64,000 nt of DNA, from positions 109,358,615 through 109,422,614 of the forward strand of contig NW_023603184.1 in the NCBI RefSeq assembly GCF_014898055.3, written 5' to 3'. Below are positions 1-11,340 of this stretch, piece after piece. The notes under the pieces were generated by a model that did not search any database, was not told the origin of the DNA, and saw nothing but the letters and a program-made list of their open reading frames with translations. A program made the translations under genes and the position numbers. Within the stretch, counting starts at the first letter, position 1, and the number at the start of each line of letters is the position of its first letter. Source of the stretch: Talpa occidentalis. Lineage: Eukaryota; Chordata; Mammalia; Eulipotyphla; Talpidae.

Positions 1-160
1 CCACATGGCGCGCAGACCTCTCCTGCTGTGCCCGCTGCTGCCCTCAGCAGTGTTCTTCGTCAGTCTGCCAGCTCTGTTCCCTGCTCTGACTCTGTTGAAT
101 TCTCTCACCCTCTGGCGTTTCTGACTGTACCCAGTGCTTGTATAAATAAATAAATAAATA
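1..160 (+). mobile_element. tRNA-derived SINE, 5' part outside window
   Basis: The window opens inside a SINE body at CCACATGGCGCGCAGACCTC, which matches the middle of the fuller copies at 7102, 28318 and 35519. It runs through the CCCAGTGCTTGTATAAAT segment into an AAAT-repeat tail. The tRNA-like head with the pol III promoter lies upstream of base 1. The body is slightly diverged from the others, for example an extra TGT in the CCTGCTGTGCCC region, so it is not the youngest copy. Confidence 0.9.
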
Positions 161-1317
161 TTTACATCTTCAGATAAAATACTAAACATTTTCCCCAATA
201 AGTCAGGAATAAGATTCCATATTAATATATTGAGAATTTCCAAAGCTTTCTTGGAGTTATAAATGCTTTACCTCTAATGACAAAGATTTAAACACTGCTG
301 AAGTTATAGTTCTCCTCCCCAGAGTTTAGAAACCAGGGGATTCAGAAGTGAGATTTTGATCATTTGGGAGTGAGACAGACTTGCACATCATAGATGCTCA
401 AGAACTAAATAACAAGAACCAAAAAAAAAAAAAAATGTGTGGAGTGTATACATGAACACCATATTCCTCTCATTGAGAATCCAACCTGATCATTTTAAGG
501 ATTCCATGGCCTATGTATTTGAGAGGGGGAAAAAAGGATGGCATTATGCCTGACTTCACCAAGAGTCTAACCTTGGACTAGCACTTGTGACCCATCATCC
601 TTTGAGACTTCACGTATAGGCTTCTCAACAGAGCTTTGACTAATGTGAGCCATTGCATCTGCCTGCTGCATACTAGTGAGATCTGCCTCCCTGAAGATAT
701 TTAATATCTATCACAGAGGCACCAAATGCCTGACAGAAAAAGAATACTAATGAATGCTAGAGAAGCAGTTTCAGGAATGATTATAGAAATTGTTTACAGA
801 AGGCTTAAAAAGCGGATGTTACGCTAACTGCTGGCATGGGTTTTGTTTGATTGTTTCTAGAAATAAGACATTGTTGTTCATGTGATTATTTGATATCAGC
901 TGGCAATTAGAATTCCCTCTAAATATTACAGATGTTCTACTCTTTCCTAGAATCACAAGAGTTAACAGATAGACTTGACTATTTGAATGCTAGCAGTAAT
1001 CTCTAGCTCTCAAGCTCCAGTTCTCAGTTGGAATATTTATTTGAAATACACTTGTCATGTTTTGCCTCAGTAAATGTCTATACTGATAACAATATCAGTG
1101 AGAGTTTACTTCTATATCCATGTAATCTCCTTTTAGTGATATGTGTTTTTGAACACAGGGCCATAATATACTGCTAATAAAAATAAACACTATATATATG
1201 TATATGTATGTATCTAAAGGATATATATGTATCTTTTAGAGCTATTTAATTCTGTTGGGGTATTTGTTCATAAACCATCTTTGCATATTTAGAGTCAGTA
1301 TTTCTGCAAATTACAAC
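161..1317. other. Unassigned AT-rich sequence
   Basis: I recognise no gene, RNA gene or repeat family here. It holds an A15 run at 421-435 and a TA-rich patch around 1190-1240. Open frames are short and interrupted. Confidence 0.5.
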
Positions 1318-1460
1318 CAAAACTTTTTTAAATATAATTGACCTATAACATATTATTTTCAGGTCTACAACATAAAGTTTCAATATTTTTATATACTGTG
1401 AAATAGTTACTATGATAAGTCTAGTAACATCCATTACCAGTTAGAAATTTTTTCTTGTGA
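1318..1460 (-). mobile_element. L1 3'-UTR fragment, antisense
   Basis: The wording TATAATTGACCTATAACATATTATTTTCAGGTCTACAACAT...AAGTCTAGTAACATCCAT is, in broken form, the antisense of the mammalian L1 3'-UTR. No ORF2 coding part is attached, so this is a short decayed piece. A short open frame over it on the minus strand (1246-1434) has no meaning as a protein. Confidence 0.7.
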
Positions 1461-2924
1461 TGAGAACTTTTAAGAGAATTAACAATCTTTAAGAGAAAAT
1501 TCAGTATGTGAGCTGCAGACAGTATAAAGAATAATAAGCTTAACATTATAAGTAGAACTAGCTGAATTTATTCATAGCAGTTGGAGAGTATTAAAATAAG
1601 ACCTTAGTTGAATTTGATTTTTTTAACTATGTGACTTTTATTCCTCTGTGAATTAATACTTTGTTAATTATAGAAGAAACAAGACTACAGAAGCCAACTC
1701 AATATGCTTCCTTTCTGTCACACTTACACTGAGATCGTAAGAGTTACTTACCTCTAGGCATTTTTAACCCCTCAGTTCAGTGCTTAGACAGTACTAATTG
1801 TTTATTAGATTATTTCAATGTCAAAGCTATATGTGGATGTTCCAAGTCTTTCAACTATTAGTAGGCTGCAGGAAGAGGATACAGGAAAATCTTTAGAATG
1901 CATGCTATCAGTAGCATGTGGATGGGTTTGGGGACTCTGAGGTGTGAATACTTAAACTATTAAAGGTGCTAAAATAAAATCAACCAGCTATTGTGAAGTA
2001 ATAAAAACTTGCAGTAATTACTGGTCCCACTGCTTTGCTGGTAACAGGAAAAATATTCTGCATTCCATTATATGTCCTGTGATCCATCCCATCCCCCATG
2101 AGACAGAGATTAATGCTGCAATACCAAAGAACGAAAATGTGATTACACCAGATTTTATTGTAATACCATTATCGATTTGTTGCCATAATAATGTAGGATG
2201 CGCATTGCTTTACATCAGTAAGTTTTTATTTTTCTGCATTTTCCCCTAGAAATTTGAGAGCCTATATGTCTATAAAATTGCAACCTTGAGTCTGCAATTG
2301 GAAAACCTATCTATTGTTCTAAAGTTACCTTTAATCTGACTACACTGGTGGGCATAAACTATCATGGTAATAGAATGTACACCCCTGGTACTATAAATAT
2401 CCCATCATTGTGCTCCTGTCTTAAGTGTACGTCCATCTTAGTCACCTTTATTTGGGATGAGAAAGATACTGCAGTATTATAGATTTCATACTTGAGCATC
2501 CAAAAAAGCAATGATGCCAGCCTTCCTCATACTACCTCATTTAAAATAGAAACCTATTTCAGTTATTTAGTCTTATTAAAGAAAAACCAAAAAGCTTTTG
2601 ACCCTTAGAATTTTTTTTATCTTCCTCTCACAAATGTACTACGATATACTTCCCTCACATTTTTGCTTATTCCTTTGACAATGGAAACATTTTGTTAATA
2701 CAATCAAGGTTTATCATTATTACTTTGTATACTGATATAAATATCTTCTGCTATACTATATTTTATGTAATGAATCATATATACATATATATTTACATCA
2801 TTGTTCATTTTTGTACAATGCATGCTTGTATGCTTTCTCCTTTCAGATGTGTCCCCATAAAATTCCTACCATCAATTCACCTGTAAATCATCACCATAGT
2901 CTTTTATGCTCTTCTCTCCTTTAT
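1461..2924. other. Unassigned sequence
   Basis: No recognisable gene or repeat. The composition is typical intronic or intergenic mammalian DNA. The + strand open frame at 2692-2886 is low-complexity (Ile/Tyr-rich over a TA repeat) and is not supported as a gene. Confidence 0.5.
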
Positions 2925-3215
2925 TTTGATTCCTCTGTCTCCCCCTCCCTTGCAGAATGTCTCTTATTTATAGTTGCCTGCTAATTTTATTGGTTTATTT
3001 TTATTTTTTATTATTGATATTTTTTCCTGATCTTTTATTTGGTTCCCCTATAGACCTCCTATAAGTGAAACTATCCAATATTTTTCTTTTTCCTTCTAAC
3101 TTATTTCCCTGAGCATAACCCCTTCTAGCTCCATCCATGTTGCTGTGAATGGAGTGAGTTTATCTTTTTTGATTGCTGAATAGTAGTCCATTGTATAGTT
3201 GAGTCTTTTGAAACA
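2925..3215 (-). mobile_element. Decayed L1 3' end, antisense
   Basis: On the + strand the phrases CTATAAGTGAAACTATCCAA, TTCTAGCTCCATCCATGTTG and GCTGAATAGTAGTCCATTGT are the reverse complement of the end of L1 ORF2 and the adjacent 3'-UTR. The same phrases occur in better condition at 3900-4060. It is an older copy than the L1 insert that follows. Confidence 0.8.
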
Positions 3216-3682
3216 CAAGTAAATTACTCATTGTTCAGTCCTCTATTCTCTACCTTTACACTCTTCCTAAGTCATTTTATTTATTCTCATAGTTTTATAT
3301 CCTACCTACATGTGGAAACTTTCCAAATTCCTATCACAAACTCAAATGTCCTCTCTGAATTGAGACTTTCATAGTGAATGGTCCAGTTAATGGTCCAGTT
3401 GGTTTCCCTTCAAATTGTATCCTACCTCTTCCTCTTCTCAATGTATGTCATCACTCTCTTCAAAGCTGATTATGACAGAAACATAGGGATTATCCTTCTT
3501 TTCATGCCCACATCAAATCCACCAGCAAGACCTAAATGTCCTATCCCCAGATACATCCCAAATCCATCTATTCTACTCTTACTACCCTGCCAGAGTCTCA
3601 GCTAGAGTCTCATAACCATTGTCTCCGTGTCCATCTATAATATCCTCTTTTTCATCCCCATGTCGAAACAAAATATTCTTTT
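3216..3682. other. Unassigned host sequence before the L1 insertion
   Basis: No family recognised. A + strand open frame at 3378-3605 (75 codons) has no recognisable domain and is probably chance. The last 18 bases (3665-3682) are the left target-site duplication of the L1 insertion that follows. Confidence 0.45.
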
Positions 3683-4641
3683 TTTTATTATTTAAATATT
3701 TTATTTTATATAATTCTTACATCTTTTTTCATTTTGGTTATATTCCCCATACAATTGCACCTCCCCCCTTATTTTGACTCTAGTCCTTCCTTTCCCCCCC
3801 TTCCCCCACCCCCATAGTGTGTCTCTGGTTTATAGCTGCTTGTTGATTTTGATTTTTACTTTGTATTGATAGTCTTTTTTCTGGTCTCTTATTTAGGTTT
3901 TCTAAATTCCTGCTATGAGTGAGACCATCCGGTATTTTTCTTTTTCTTTCTGACTTATTTCACTGAGCATGATCCCTTCTAGCTCCATCATGTTGCTGCA
4001 AACTGCATGTGTTTATGTTTTTTGATTGCTGAGTAATATTCCATTGTGTATATGTACCACATCTTCTTGATCCAGTCATCTATTTTTGGGCATTTGGGTT
4101 GTTTCCAAAGCTTAGCTATTGTAAATAGTGCTGCTATAAACAGGGGTGCAGGTGCTCTTTGGAATTACTGTTTCTGTGTCATTTGGGTAAATACCTAGGA
4201 GTGGGATTGCTGGATCATATGGAAGCTCTATGTTTGGTAGGTCAAGAAATCTCCACACAGCTCTCCATAGTGGTTGGACCAGTTTGCACTCCCACCAGCA
4301 GTGCAGGAGAGTTCCTTTTTTTCCACAACCTCGCCAACATTTGTTGTTGCCAGTTTTTTTAATATGTGCCATTCTCACTGGTGTGAGATGGTATCTCATT
4401 GTAGTTTTGATTTGCATTTCCCTGATTACAAGTGATGTTGAACATTTTTTCATATGCCTTTTGGCCATTTACATTTCTTCTTCAGAGAAGTTTCTTTTTA
4501 GCTCTTCTGCCCATTTTTTGACTGGATTATTTTCTTTGTTTTTGTTGAGTTTCATCAGTTCTTTGTAGATTTTTTGTGACCAGTCCTTTATCTTTAGTGT
4601 TGTGTGCAAAAATGTTCTCCCAGTTGGTGGGGTTTCTCTTT
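3683..4641 (-). mobile_element. 5'-truncated L1 (LINE-1) insertion with target-site duplication
   Basis: The insert is flanked by exact 18-bp direct repeats GAAACAAAATATTCTTTT at 3665-3682 and 4642-4659. It is a complete target-primed insertion in the minus orientation: the poly(A)/3'-UTR is on the left at 3683 and the truncated 5' end on the right. The 3'-UTR (about 3683-3960) is followed by the last part of ORF2. Only about 0.96 kb of the roughly 6-kb element was copied, so it lacks ORF1, the endonuclease and nearly all of the reverse transcriptase. Confidence 0.93.
4112..4468 (-). pseudogene. L1 ORF2 C-terminal remnant
   Basis: This 118-codon open frame is the C-terminal region of LINE-1 ORF2 (endonuclease/reverse transcriptase). 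Landmarks in order are an [20 protein letters not shown] segment, a [14 protein letters not shown] segment, the cysteine-rich [20 protein letters not shown] stretch, and [13 protein letters not shown]. The frame stops at 4112, just before the usual KQPKCP and MEYYSAIK block. Those residues can still be read beyond the stop, so a premature stop has occurred. No catalytic endonuclease or reverse-transcriptase residues are in this piece because the insertion is 5'-truncated. It is a dead remnant and not a gene. Confidence 0.92.
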
Positions 4642-4700
4642 GAAACAAAATATTCTTTTAAAGCATCATTTAGATGTCACAGCCAAATTTTACCGAGAAT

Positions 4701-4712
4701 AATATATATATT

Positions 4713-4743
<31 letters not shown>

Positions 4744-4762
4744 ATATAAATATATATATATA
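4701..4762. repeat. Compound TA/TG microsatellite
   Basis: A run of ATATAT, then about 11 TG units, then TATATA repeats. It is probably length-polymorphic. Confidence 0.9.
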
Positions 4763-4799
4763 GTTCAGCTTAAATACATAGCACATATTTGCAATAATT

Positions 4800-4990
4800 T
4801 AATTTAGGAGACAATCATTTTTTAATTGCTAACATTGAGTTATAACATTATACAAGTTTCAGGTCTGCATCACTAAAAACCCACAATGTGTGTAGAGCAC
4901 ACTGTGTTCCCCGCTAAATGTCCAAGTCTATCCTTTACTATATGATTGTCCCCTTTTACCTGATTTACCCACTCCCCATTCCTCAGAAGT
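4800..4990 (-). mobile_element. L1 3'-UTR fragment, antisense
   Basis: The segment GAGTTATAACATTATACAAGTTTCAGGTCTGCATCACT and the following text, with TGTTCCCCGCTAAATGTCCAAGTC, correspond in order to the antisense of the L1 3'-UTR. It is strongly diverged and carries no coding part. Confidence 0.6.
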
Positions 4991-7009
4991 ATTTTATTAT
5001 ACAGAAATTTATATGCACAACACACACAATAAAACCTCAACAGATTATATTTTTATAATATATGGTATAAATTAAAGCAATAGTGTAACCATATATGGGA
5101 AAAATAGAAACAAGAAAAATCAAAAGAATTCTTTATTCAACCATAAAAAATAACTACTAGCTCAGGTATAATTTGTTCTTTCAATCAGACAAAAACATAT
5201 TTGCACAAATATATAAAAGAAAAAAGTTCCAGTGAATCCCTTTTGCTATCTGTATCAAAAACTTTTCACTGTAACTGTCAAAATCTTCCATCAGTTGATA
5301 ATATTTTGTCAGTTCCAAATTCTTTCAAAGATAAATATTTATCTAAAGATCTGGCTTAGTACTAGCAGTGGAAATCTGAAAAATATATGGTCACCGACTT
5401 CAGGAAATCCACTTAATGAAGTAAAGTTTATTTGTAAAGTGTGATAATGTTTGCAATAAAAATGTCTGCATAAAACAGAGAAGAGAATAAGGGAAGTTTT
5501 CTTAAAAGGGGCAGCAGTTGATTAGATTCTTAAAGAATTATTGGGGGGAGCAGGGTAGAGAAGGGGTTGTATTCAACTATATTGCATATCAATACAAATC
5601 TCATACATACATCTTTAATGACTTTAGTGAGGCCACTGTTGCTATAGAGCACTCCAAAGAAATATTGGCAGTCCTAATAAGAAGTTCCTTAGTTATTTAA
5701 AAAAAAAAATGTGTTCTGAAGAATACAGTAGGTACAAAGACACAGGTAAATGAAAGATGTAATATATCACATTGACAAATATCAACCGTTAGACCTCATA
5801 TTCTATTGGCAAGGCTGTTGGTATGTAAACTTAATATTAATATTTAGAATATTATTGTTTGATTCCTAATTAATACATCTGAAAAATAATATCAGTAGCT
5901 AAGATTATAAAAGAAGTTGCAATCACATATTCTATAGTTCATGAGGATATATATATAACGCCATCTCTGAAGTAGTCAGATAATGTTTCAATCTAAAAAT
6001 AAAAAATACAGGAAAAATAGGGGACACCACAGGCATGCAGCCAACACAATCCAGGAATGGAAAACTGTATAAGAAAACTATCTGTTTTTTTTTTTTTAAA
6101 ACAAACAAATATAAGGGATTAAAGAAATAAAGGTGTAATCTATAAAGAGACTTAAGATACATGTCAAACAACTGCAGTGTATGTCTTATTTTTATCTTGA
6201 TTCAAACAAACAAAATAAATATAACCAAAAAATGAAATCATTATAAAATGATAATCATAGAAATATGAATACTAAATGGATATTTGATTATTGAGCTCTT
6301 ACTCATATATTATTTGTAATAATGTTTTGGTTACTATTTTTTAAGAGTCCAGCACATTTTCAATTGCTGACCAAAAAAAAAAAAAAATAAAGTGCATGCA
6401 CTCTAATAATGCCATGGCTAGCTAATAATAGACTCCTTTTCCTGAATTGCTACATATGAGGACACTGCTTCTAGAAAGCTTTCTCCAAATGAGGCCATCC
6501 CTTCAAACATTCAGAAAAATCTAACTTTCATAACACTTTGTAGTTATAGCATATGACTGTGAATATGTTCTTGGTTAACAAACAAAAGCCTCAAGTATTC
6601 AATTTTCAATCCCTGCAGGTCAAAATAAGCGTTTTCTTCTGTGATGCACATGCCGCTTGTTTTTGACCATGTTCTCTTCCAAAGTATCCCATCACCACTC
6701 TCTGACCAAGAAGAGAGAAAACTGAAACTCAAAGTTTTATCTCTGGAATGACACTGAGCAGTAGATATTGTGGTTTCACCTTGCAAATTCAGAATATCTG
6801 AGAATAGTTGGACGTGATTGCCAAATGAATATGGGAAAATCATTTACATACCAGAGTGGGCGGGAACAACCAGGAGGAAAGTTGGAGCAGGTGTTGAGAA
6901 ACTAAGTTTAGCTGAGTAGTAAGAATGTAGTCTGGGTTAAAGATGTGGTCAGAAGAAACAAATCGAACAAAAATTGAGCAGTGAACAATATTAGATAACC
7001 AAAGCAGGA
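4991..7009. other. Unassigned AT-rich sequence
   Basis: No gene or repeat family recognised. Short A or T runs occur at 5700-5709 and 6370-6386. The minus-strand open frames at 5932-6171 and 6544-6843 show no domain and no splice or codon signal that I can defend. Confidence 0.5.
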
Positions 7010-7101
7010 CCAAAACCAAGAAAAATATAGAAATTAATTCAGTGTCAGAACCAAAGTGTCAGAACCAAAACCAAGAAAAACATAGAAATTAATTCTCTGT
7101 A
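7010..7101. repeat. Local tandem duplication upstream of a SINE
   Basis: A 31-bp unit beginning CCAAAACCAAGAAAAA occurs at 7010-7040 and again at 7065-7095 with one mismatch (period 55). Within the spacer GTGTCAGAACC is itself repeated at 7042-7052 and 7056-7066. The end of the second unit became the SINE target site. Confidence 0.9.
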
Positions 7102-7433
7102 GGGCCTCCCCGGTGGCGCAGCGGTTGAGCGCTGGGTTGCGAAGCTGCCCGCGGCCTCTGCGACGCCGGTTCGAACCCCGGCTGCTCCCCGGCCACCGGA
7201 GGAGGGTCCCACATGGCGCGCAGGCCTCTCCTGCCGCCCGCTGCTCCCCTCAGCAGTGTACTTCGGTCCTTCTGCCTGCTCTGCTCCCCGCTCTGGCTCT
7301 GGTGAATTCTCTCGCCCTCCCGCGCTTCTGACTGTACCCAGTGCATGTATAAACAAAACAAGCAAATGAATAAATAAATAAATAAATAAACATGCCTCTA
7401 TAAAAAAATAATAATAATAAATAAATAAAAAAA
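7102..7433 (+). mobile_element. Full-length tRNA-derived SINE (subtype A) with extra 3' tail
   Basis: It is flanked by exact 18-bp repeats AGAAATTAATTCTCTGTA at 7084-7101 and 7434-7451. The tRNA-like head holds a pol III A box around 7114-7124 (TGGCGCAGCGG) and a perfect B box GGTTCGAACCC at 7168-7178. The body continues through the CCACATGGCGCGCAGGCCTC and TGTACCCAGTGCATGTATAA segments. The tail is AAAT repeats, then CATGCCTCTATAAAAA, then A/T-rich repeats. That last piece is shared only with the copy at 43741. The intact promoter and exact duplications indicate a recent insertion. The longer open frames over it (7045-7458 minus, 7113-7331 plus) are GC-driven artefacts. Confidence 0.96.
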
Positions 7434-7451
7434 AGAAATTAATTCTCTGTA

Positions 7452-7875
7452 AAAACATTAGAGATCAGAATCTTATAGACTTATTATGAAGAAAACATCC
7501 CTGAAGTTACAGGGTAATTTTTGAAGCACTATCCAAAAGCTTTTATTCAAAACTTCACTTGAATTAAAAGAACTTTGCTTCTGGATAGCCAGGAAATTAT
7601 ATACTGGAATTATACATTATACATTATATATTATTCATTATATATGTAAATATGTTATACAGAAACTTAATTGCACAGAAAAGGTTAAATAAAATGAAGT
7701 ATTCAAGCACTTAACACAGTGTTCCATAAAAGGTTACCTTTAAAACAATAACTAATGTTGAAGAGATTATATTTGTAAATTATGTCTTATTGAAGGAGGT
7801 CTCTTGTTTATTTCTTGTCCTGTAAGGTCTCTAACCTAAATCTTTCTTGACATTTCTGCTATCATAAATTTAAAT
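7452..7875. other. Unassigned sequence
   Basis: No gene or repeat recognised apart from a small ATTATACATTATATATTATT patch near 7610-7640. Confidence 0.5.
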
Positions 7876-8205
7876 CTGTGGTGCTCAAAGTGCCATCCAG
7901 AGATCCCAGTAGATTCCCAAGACTCTTTTGAGGGATTTGTGAGGTCAGAATAATTTCATAATTATAAGAAGATATTATTTGCCTCTCTTTCCCAAATTTT
8001 CAGAATTTACCAGAAGCTACATGGCATGTAATGACATTATTACTCTGATGACCATGAATATTTGCATGGTCATATGCTTTAAAATTTCCTCACTTTTTGT
8101 TACTAATACAGTAAGGATCAGTAGATATAACCCCTGAAACCATGAGTTCTTTGAGATTTCATGGAGTTTTAAGAGTACAAAGAGGTTCTCAGAACGGATG
8201 TTTCA
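7876..8205 (+). mobile_element. hAT-type (Charlie-like) non-autonomous DNA transposon remnant
   Basis: The start (GTGGTGCTCAAAGTGCCATCCA), the internal AATAATTTCATAATTATAAGAAGATATTATTTGCC, the ACATGGCATGTAATGACATTATTACTCTGATGA block, and the end GTACAAAGAGGTTCTCAGAAC follow, in order, a common mammalian hAT/MER1-group element. It is old and carries no transposase reading frame. The subfamily was not determined. Confidence 0.65.
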
Positions 8206-8394
8206 ACCATCTTTTATTGCCTTAACTTTAACAATTGCCTCCTTTGTCTCTGCCTTTTTCTGATTTCTACAAAGAGCTCATTATACTGCATCTCTGTTTA
8301 AAATTTCTGTATCTTCTATTACCTATAAGGTGGAGTAGTACAGTAGAGTAGAACAAACAGTAAGCCTTTAGTTTTACCTACTGCTGAATTCAAA

Positions 8395-8432
8395 TTTATA
8401 TATATATATATATAAATATATATATATATATC
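8395..8432. repeat. TA-dinucleotide microsatellite
   Basis: Nearly uninterrupted TA/AT repeat with two AA breaks. It is self-complementary and so could form a hairpin. Confidence 0.9.
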
Positions 8433-8976
8433 AGACCCTGTTAATTGTCCCCCAACAACCATTTCTCGTTCTTCATCTTTGAACTAAAATCCATGGGTTT
8501 TAGCTTAGCACTTGGCATTTCCTTTAGAAACGACCCCCTTGAAGATAATGTGGTCACATATGATGGACATTGGGAGAAAATAATATATGCTCATCTTTCA
8601 TAAAGTCTGCACTGTTCTATAATCCACAATAAGACTGCAGTCAGATGCTCTATTACTGAGCTATGACCCTATGCAGGGCAAGACTGAATGTTTAAGTGCA
8701 GGGACAAGATGAATGATCTAAGCCAATCAAGAGAGAACCTGGTAAGTTCTTGACAAGGAGTACTGCTTCTGCAATAAGAAATGATGTAAGTAGGTTGCTA
8801 GAATTATACCTCTTACAGACATAATTTTTCCATTTGGAAAAGGCATATATTTTCCAAGGTCATTTTTTGTTTCAAGTTGGACTGTGGCCCATTTGGTGGA
8901 TTGACAGTTTTGTTACTATATTTTTACTGAAAATAATTTCATATTTTTTTTAAATAATATTAATATTGTTTTTTAG
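8433..8976. other. Unassigned sequence leading to the candidate exon
   Basis: No repeat recognised. The last 40 bases form the acceptor region of the candidate exon at 8977: T-rich with TAATATTGTTTTTTAG immediately before it. Confidence 0.5.
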
Positions 8977-9045
8977 GACAAACCAGATGAACTTGCTGTT
9001 TTATGGATCAAATATGGAGTTAAAGATTTATACAACTACAAAAAG
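8977..9045 (+). CDS. Candidate internal protein-coding exon, gene not identified
   Basis: A 69-bp segment lies between a canonical acceptor (TATTGTTTTTTAG ending at 8976) and a near-ideal donor (AAAAG followed by GTAAGA at 9046). Frame 0 is open for exactly 23 codons. It starts DKPDELAVLWIKYG and ends in VKDLYNYKK, so the exon would be phase 0 on both sides and could be skipped without a frameshift. The peptide is balanced in composition (acidic start, a Leu-Trp-Ile-hydrophobic core, basic end), unlike the low-complexity frames elsewhere. A second frame (starting at 8978) is also open and the third is closed, so the frame choice is an inference. No repeat covers the segment. I do not recognise the protein. 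If real, much of this window on the + strand would be intron of that gene. It could still be a cryptic exon or chance. Confidence 0.5.
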
Positions 9046-9550
9046 GTAAGAAGAGTGAAGGCCAAAAATGCCTCTTTGGGGAAATTTGAATATGCAAATA
9101 TAGGAAAACTCTTAGTTACCTAAAGCATTAAAGTTGACAGGTACTCAGTGGATATCAAAACGCTAAAGATGAAACCTCACCTCTGTCTAAAACTAATAAT
9201 GCTTTTCCTGTTCTTCTATATGAATCTCATGCAAGTGCTTCTCATTGGCCTCCAGTCTGTTTAGAATGTGGCGAGCAAGGGAGTCTGTAGAGTGTAGTCT
9301 CTTGGTTCTACTCCTTTGTGGGACAGTGAAGAACCTAGAAGAGCATTAGCCTAAGTTAATGCATTTTTATTAATTAGAGTCTGTGAGGTGAAAAATAAGA
9401 TTTCAGAACAGAAATAGTTTATCAAATCAGACATTTTCTCTCAAGTGGTCTTTTTTTCCCTTTGCTTCTATTTCTCCAGTACCCCTCCCCCTTTTGAATA
9501 AATGGAGATGCTACTAATTCTCATATATATGCATGTACTTCCTGTAGGAG
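9046..9550. other. Unassigned, intron-like sequence after the candidate exon
   Basis: It begins with the donor GTAAGAAGAG. No other exon, gene or repeat is recognised before the CA repeat. Confidence 0.45.
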
Positions 9551-9578
9551 ACACACACACACACACACACACACACAA
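9551..9578. repeat. CA-dinucleotide microsatellite
   Basis: About 14 uninterrupted AC units. Probably polymorphic. Confidence 0.95.
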
Positions 9579-10959
9579 CCTTTTAAAGTTATTTTTCTTT
9601 TAGTCTCTACTCTTTCATTCAAGAAATAAAAAAAAAAATTATCTACAATTTTTAAATCGGGGGAGTTGGAATTGTTTGAAAATACATAGCACATTAGCCA
9701 GGAAAGGCAGTGTCTGGGACCCTATACTAAACATTAAATACATGATTTATCCATTAATGCCCACTTAAAAATCGATGTGTTATTGCTAATGAAAATGTAA
9801 TTTTCCATTTGGTAGAGATGCCCCCAGACTCACTATTTCAGCTTTTCAGATTGATTATTTAAGAAACCAGTGCCAGATCTAAGCTATGGGGCTTTCATTG
9901 TAATTGCATCTGATTCCTGGACATCATACTAATGCTGGACTATTAGTATAATAAGGGCCACCGATATACTTTTCATCTGTATGTTCATAATAACATCTAT
10001 CTATGGAAGCCACCTAATTTGTCATAATGGAAAGATGGTACTTTTAAAGTACATTTTTAAAGGGTAATTCCGTATGACTTGACCACAATAGTTCATTTGC
10101 TGATATTGTGTCATTATTTTCAATAAATTCATGTTAATCCATTTTGCAGTCTATGTAAGCCTGGTCTGGTAGTCAGTATTTAAAGCTGTAATACTTAAAT
10201 GTCTCACACAAAGTCCTTTAGAATATATCTATTAAGATATAAATTAAGGAGGAATTGTCTGTGTGAATAGAGTTTGTTGAAATAATAGAATTGTTTATAA
10301 TATTTTATATAATTTTCAAGATTAAAAAACAAGAGAGATGAATAAAATTAACTAGCAGAAATGCCAATATTTAGCTCTCTTCATATTGCTTTCTTTTACT
10401 TCTTTTCCTGAATCTAAATATTCAGGTCCATTGTAAAGTATACCTTTAAATGGAAATTCAAACTACATGTAATTTTACTACTGGGATACACCACCATTTA
10501 AAAAATATATACCCTTTCTCTTTTTTTCATTTATATGTGCATAGGAAGAGATAACATGCTTAGGAAATAAACACATGAATAAAGTTGTGTGTGTTTTCTG
10601 CAAGAATCCAAATGAGGGACATATTATCTTTTATTTACCATTTAAATATAGAATACTTCATCGGCATTCAGTGAAAATGAAATCTAAGTACAAATTAAAT
10701 TTTACTAATTTTTAGATAAAGTGTAAGTTTTACCAGTCTAGGATTTGGTGATATGGTTGGTTATATCAATATTCAAATATTAAACCAACCATGTATTTTT
10801 GAGGGAAAAACTTACTCTATGATGGTGTCACTTTTTAGTATTTCTGAATTCTATCTGTTAATATTTTATTAACAGATATTAAATATTTATTAATTATTAA
10901 ATATTTATTAATATTTATTATTTTATGTGTGTGTGTAATTATGAGAGATATTTTTATTG
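9579..10959. other. Unassigned AT-rich sequence
   Basis: No family recognised. A small imperfect tandem duplication of ATTAAATATTTATTAAT occurs around 10878-10915, and a short TG run lies near 10925-10937. Confidence 0.5.
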
Positions 10960-11340
10960 TTTTGATTAGTTTTGTTTTTGTACTGTATTCCTCTGGTTTG
11001 GCATGAGGAATTGTTCATAAATCAATAGGGAAGTATTCCCTTCGCGCCTGTATTTTGAAAAAGTTTGTGTAGAATTTGTATTAATTCTTTAAATGTCAAA
11101 TAGAATTCTCCATTGATACCACTTTGTCCTAGAAATATCTTTTTCAGGTGCTTTTAAATAGTGAATTAAATATTTCAGGAACTGTATGACTATTCAGATT
11201 ATTTCATCTTGGTTGAATTTTGGCAGTTTGTAGTTTTCAAGGAATTGGTCCATTTCTTCTAGGTTCTTGAATTAATGAGTATAAAATTGTTCGTGGTGTG
11301 TTCTTATTATCTTTTTACTGGCTATAGGAATCTATAATGA
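10960..11340 (-). mobile_element. L1 ORF2 (reverse-transcriptase region) fragment, antisense
   Basis: Read on the + strand, GGGAAGTATTCCCTTCGCGCC, GAATTCTCCATTGATACCAC, TGACTATTCAGATTATTTCATCTTGG and CAAGGAATTGGTCCATTTCTTCTAGG occur in the exact order of the reverse complement of the L1 ORF2 reverse-transcriptase coding region. Stops and indels interrupt all frames. Both ends of the element are missing. Confidence 0.9.

Noticed and set aside
4230..4568. 112-codon plus-strand open frame
   Set aside because: It is the antisense of the L1 ORF2 remnant, a shadow of the minus-strand L1 coding sequence.
7102..7190. Possible functional tRNA gene
   Set aside because: It has A and B box motifs but lacks a tRNA cloverleaf of the right length. 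It is the 5' head of a SINE with body, tail and target duplication.
8395..8432. TA palindrome as a possible origin or cruciform signal
   Set aside because: It is an ordinary TA microsatellite and nothing nearby supports a specific role.
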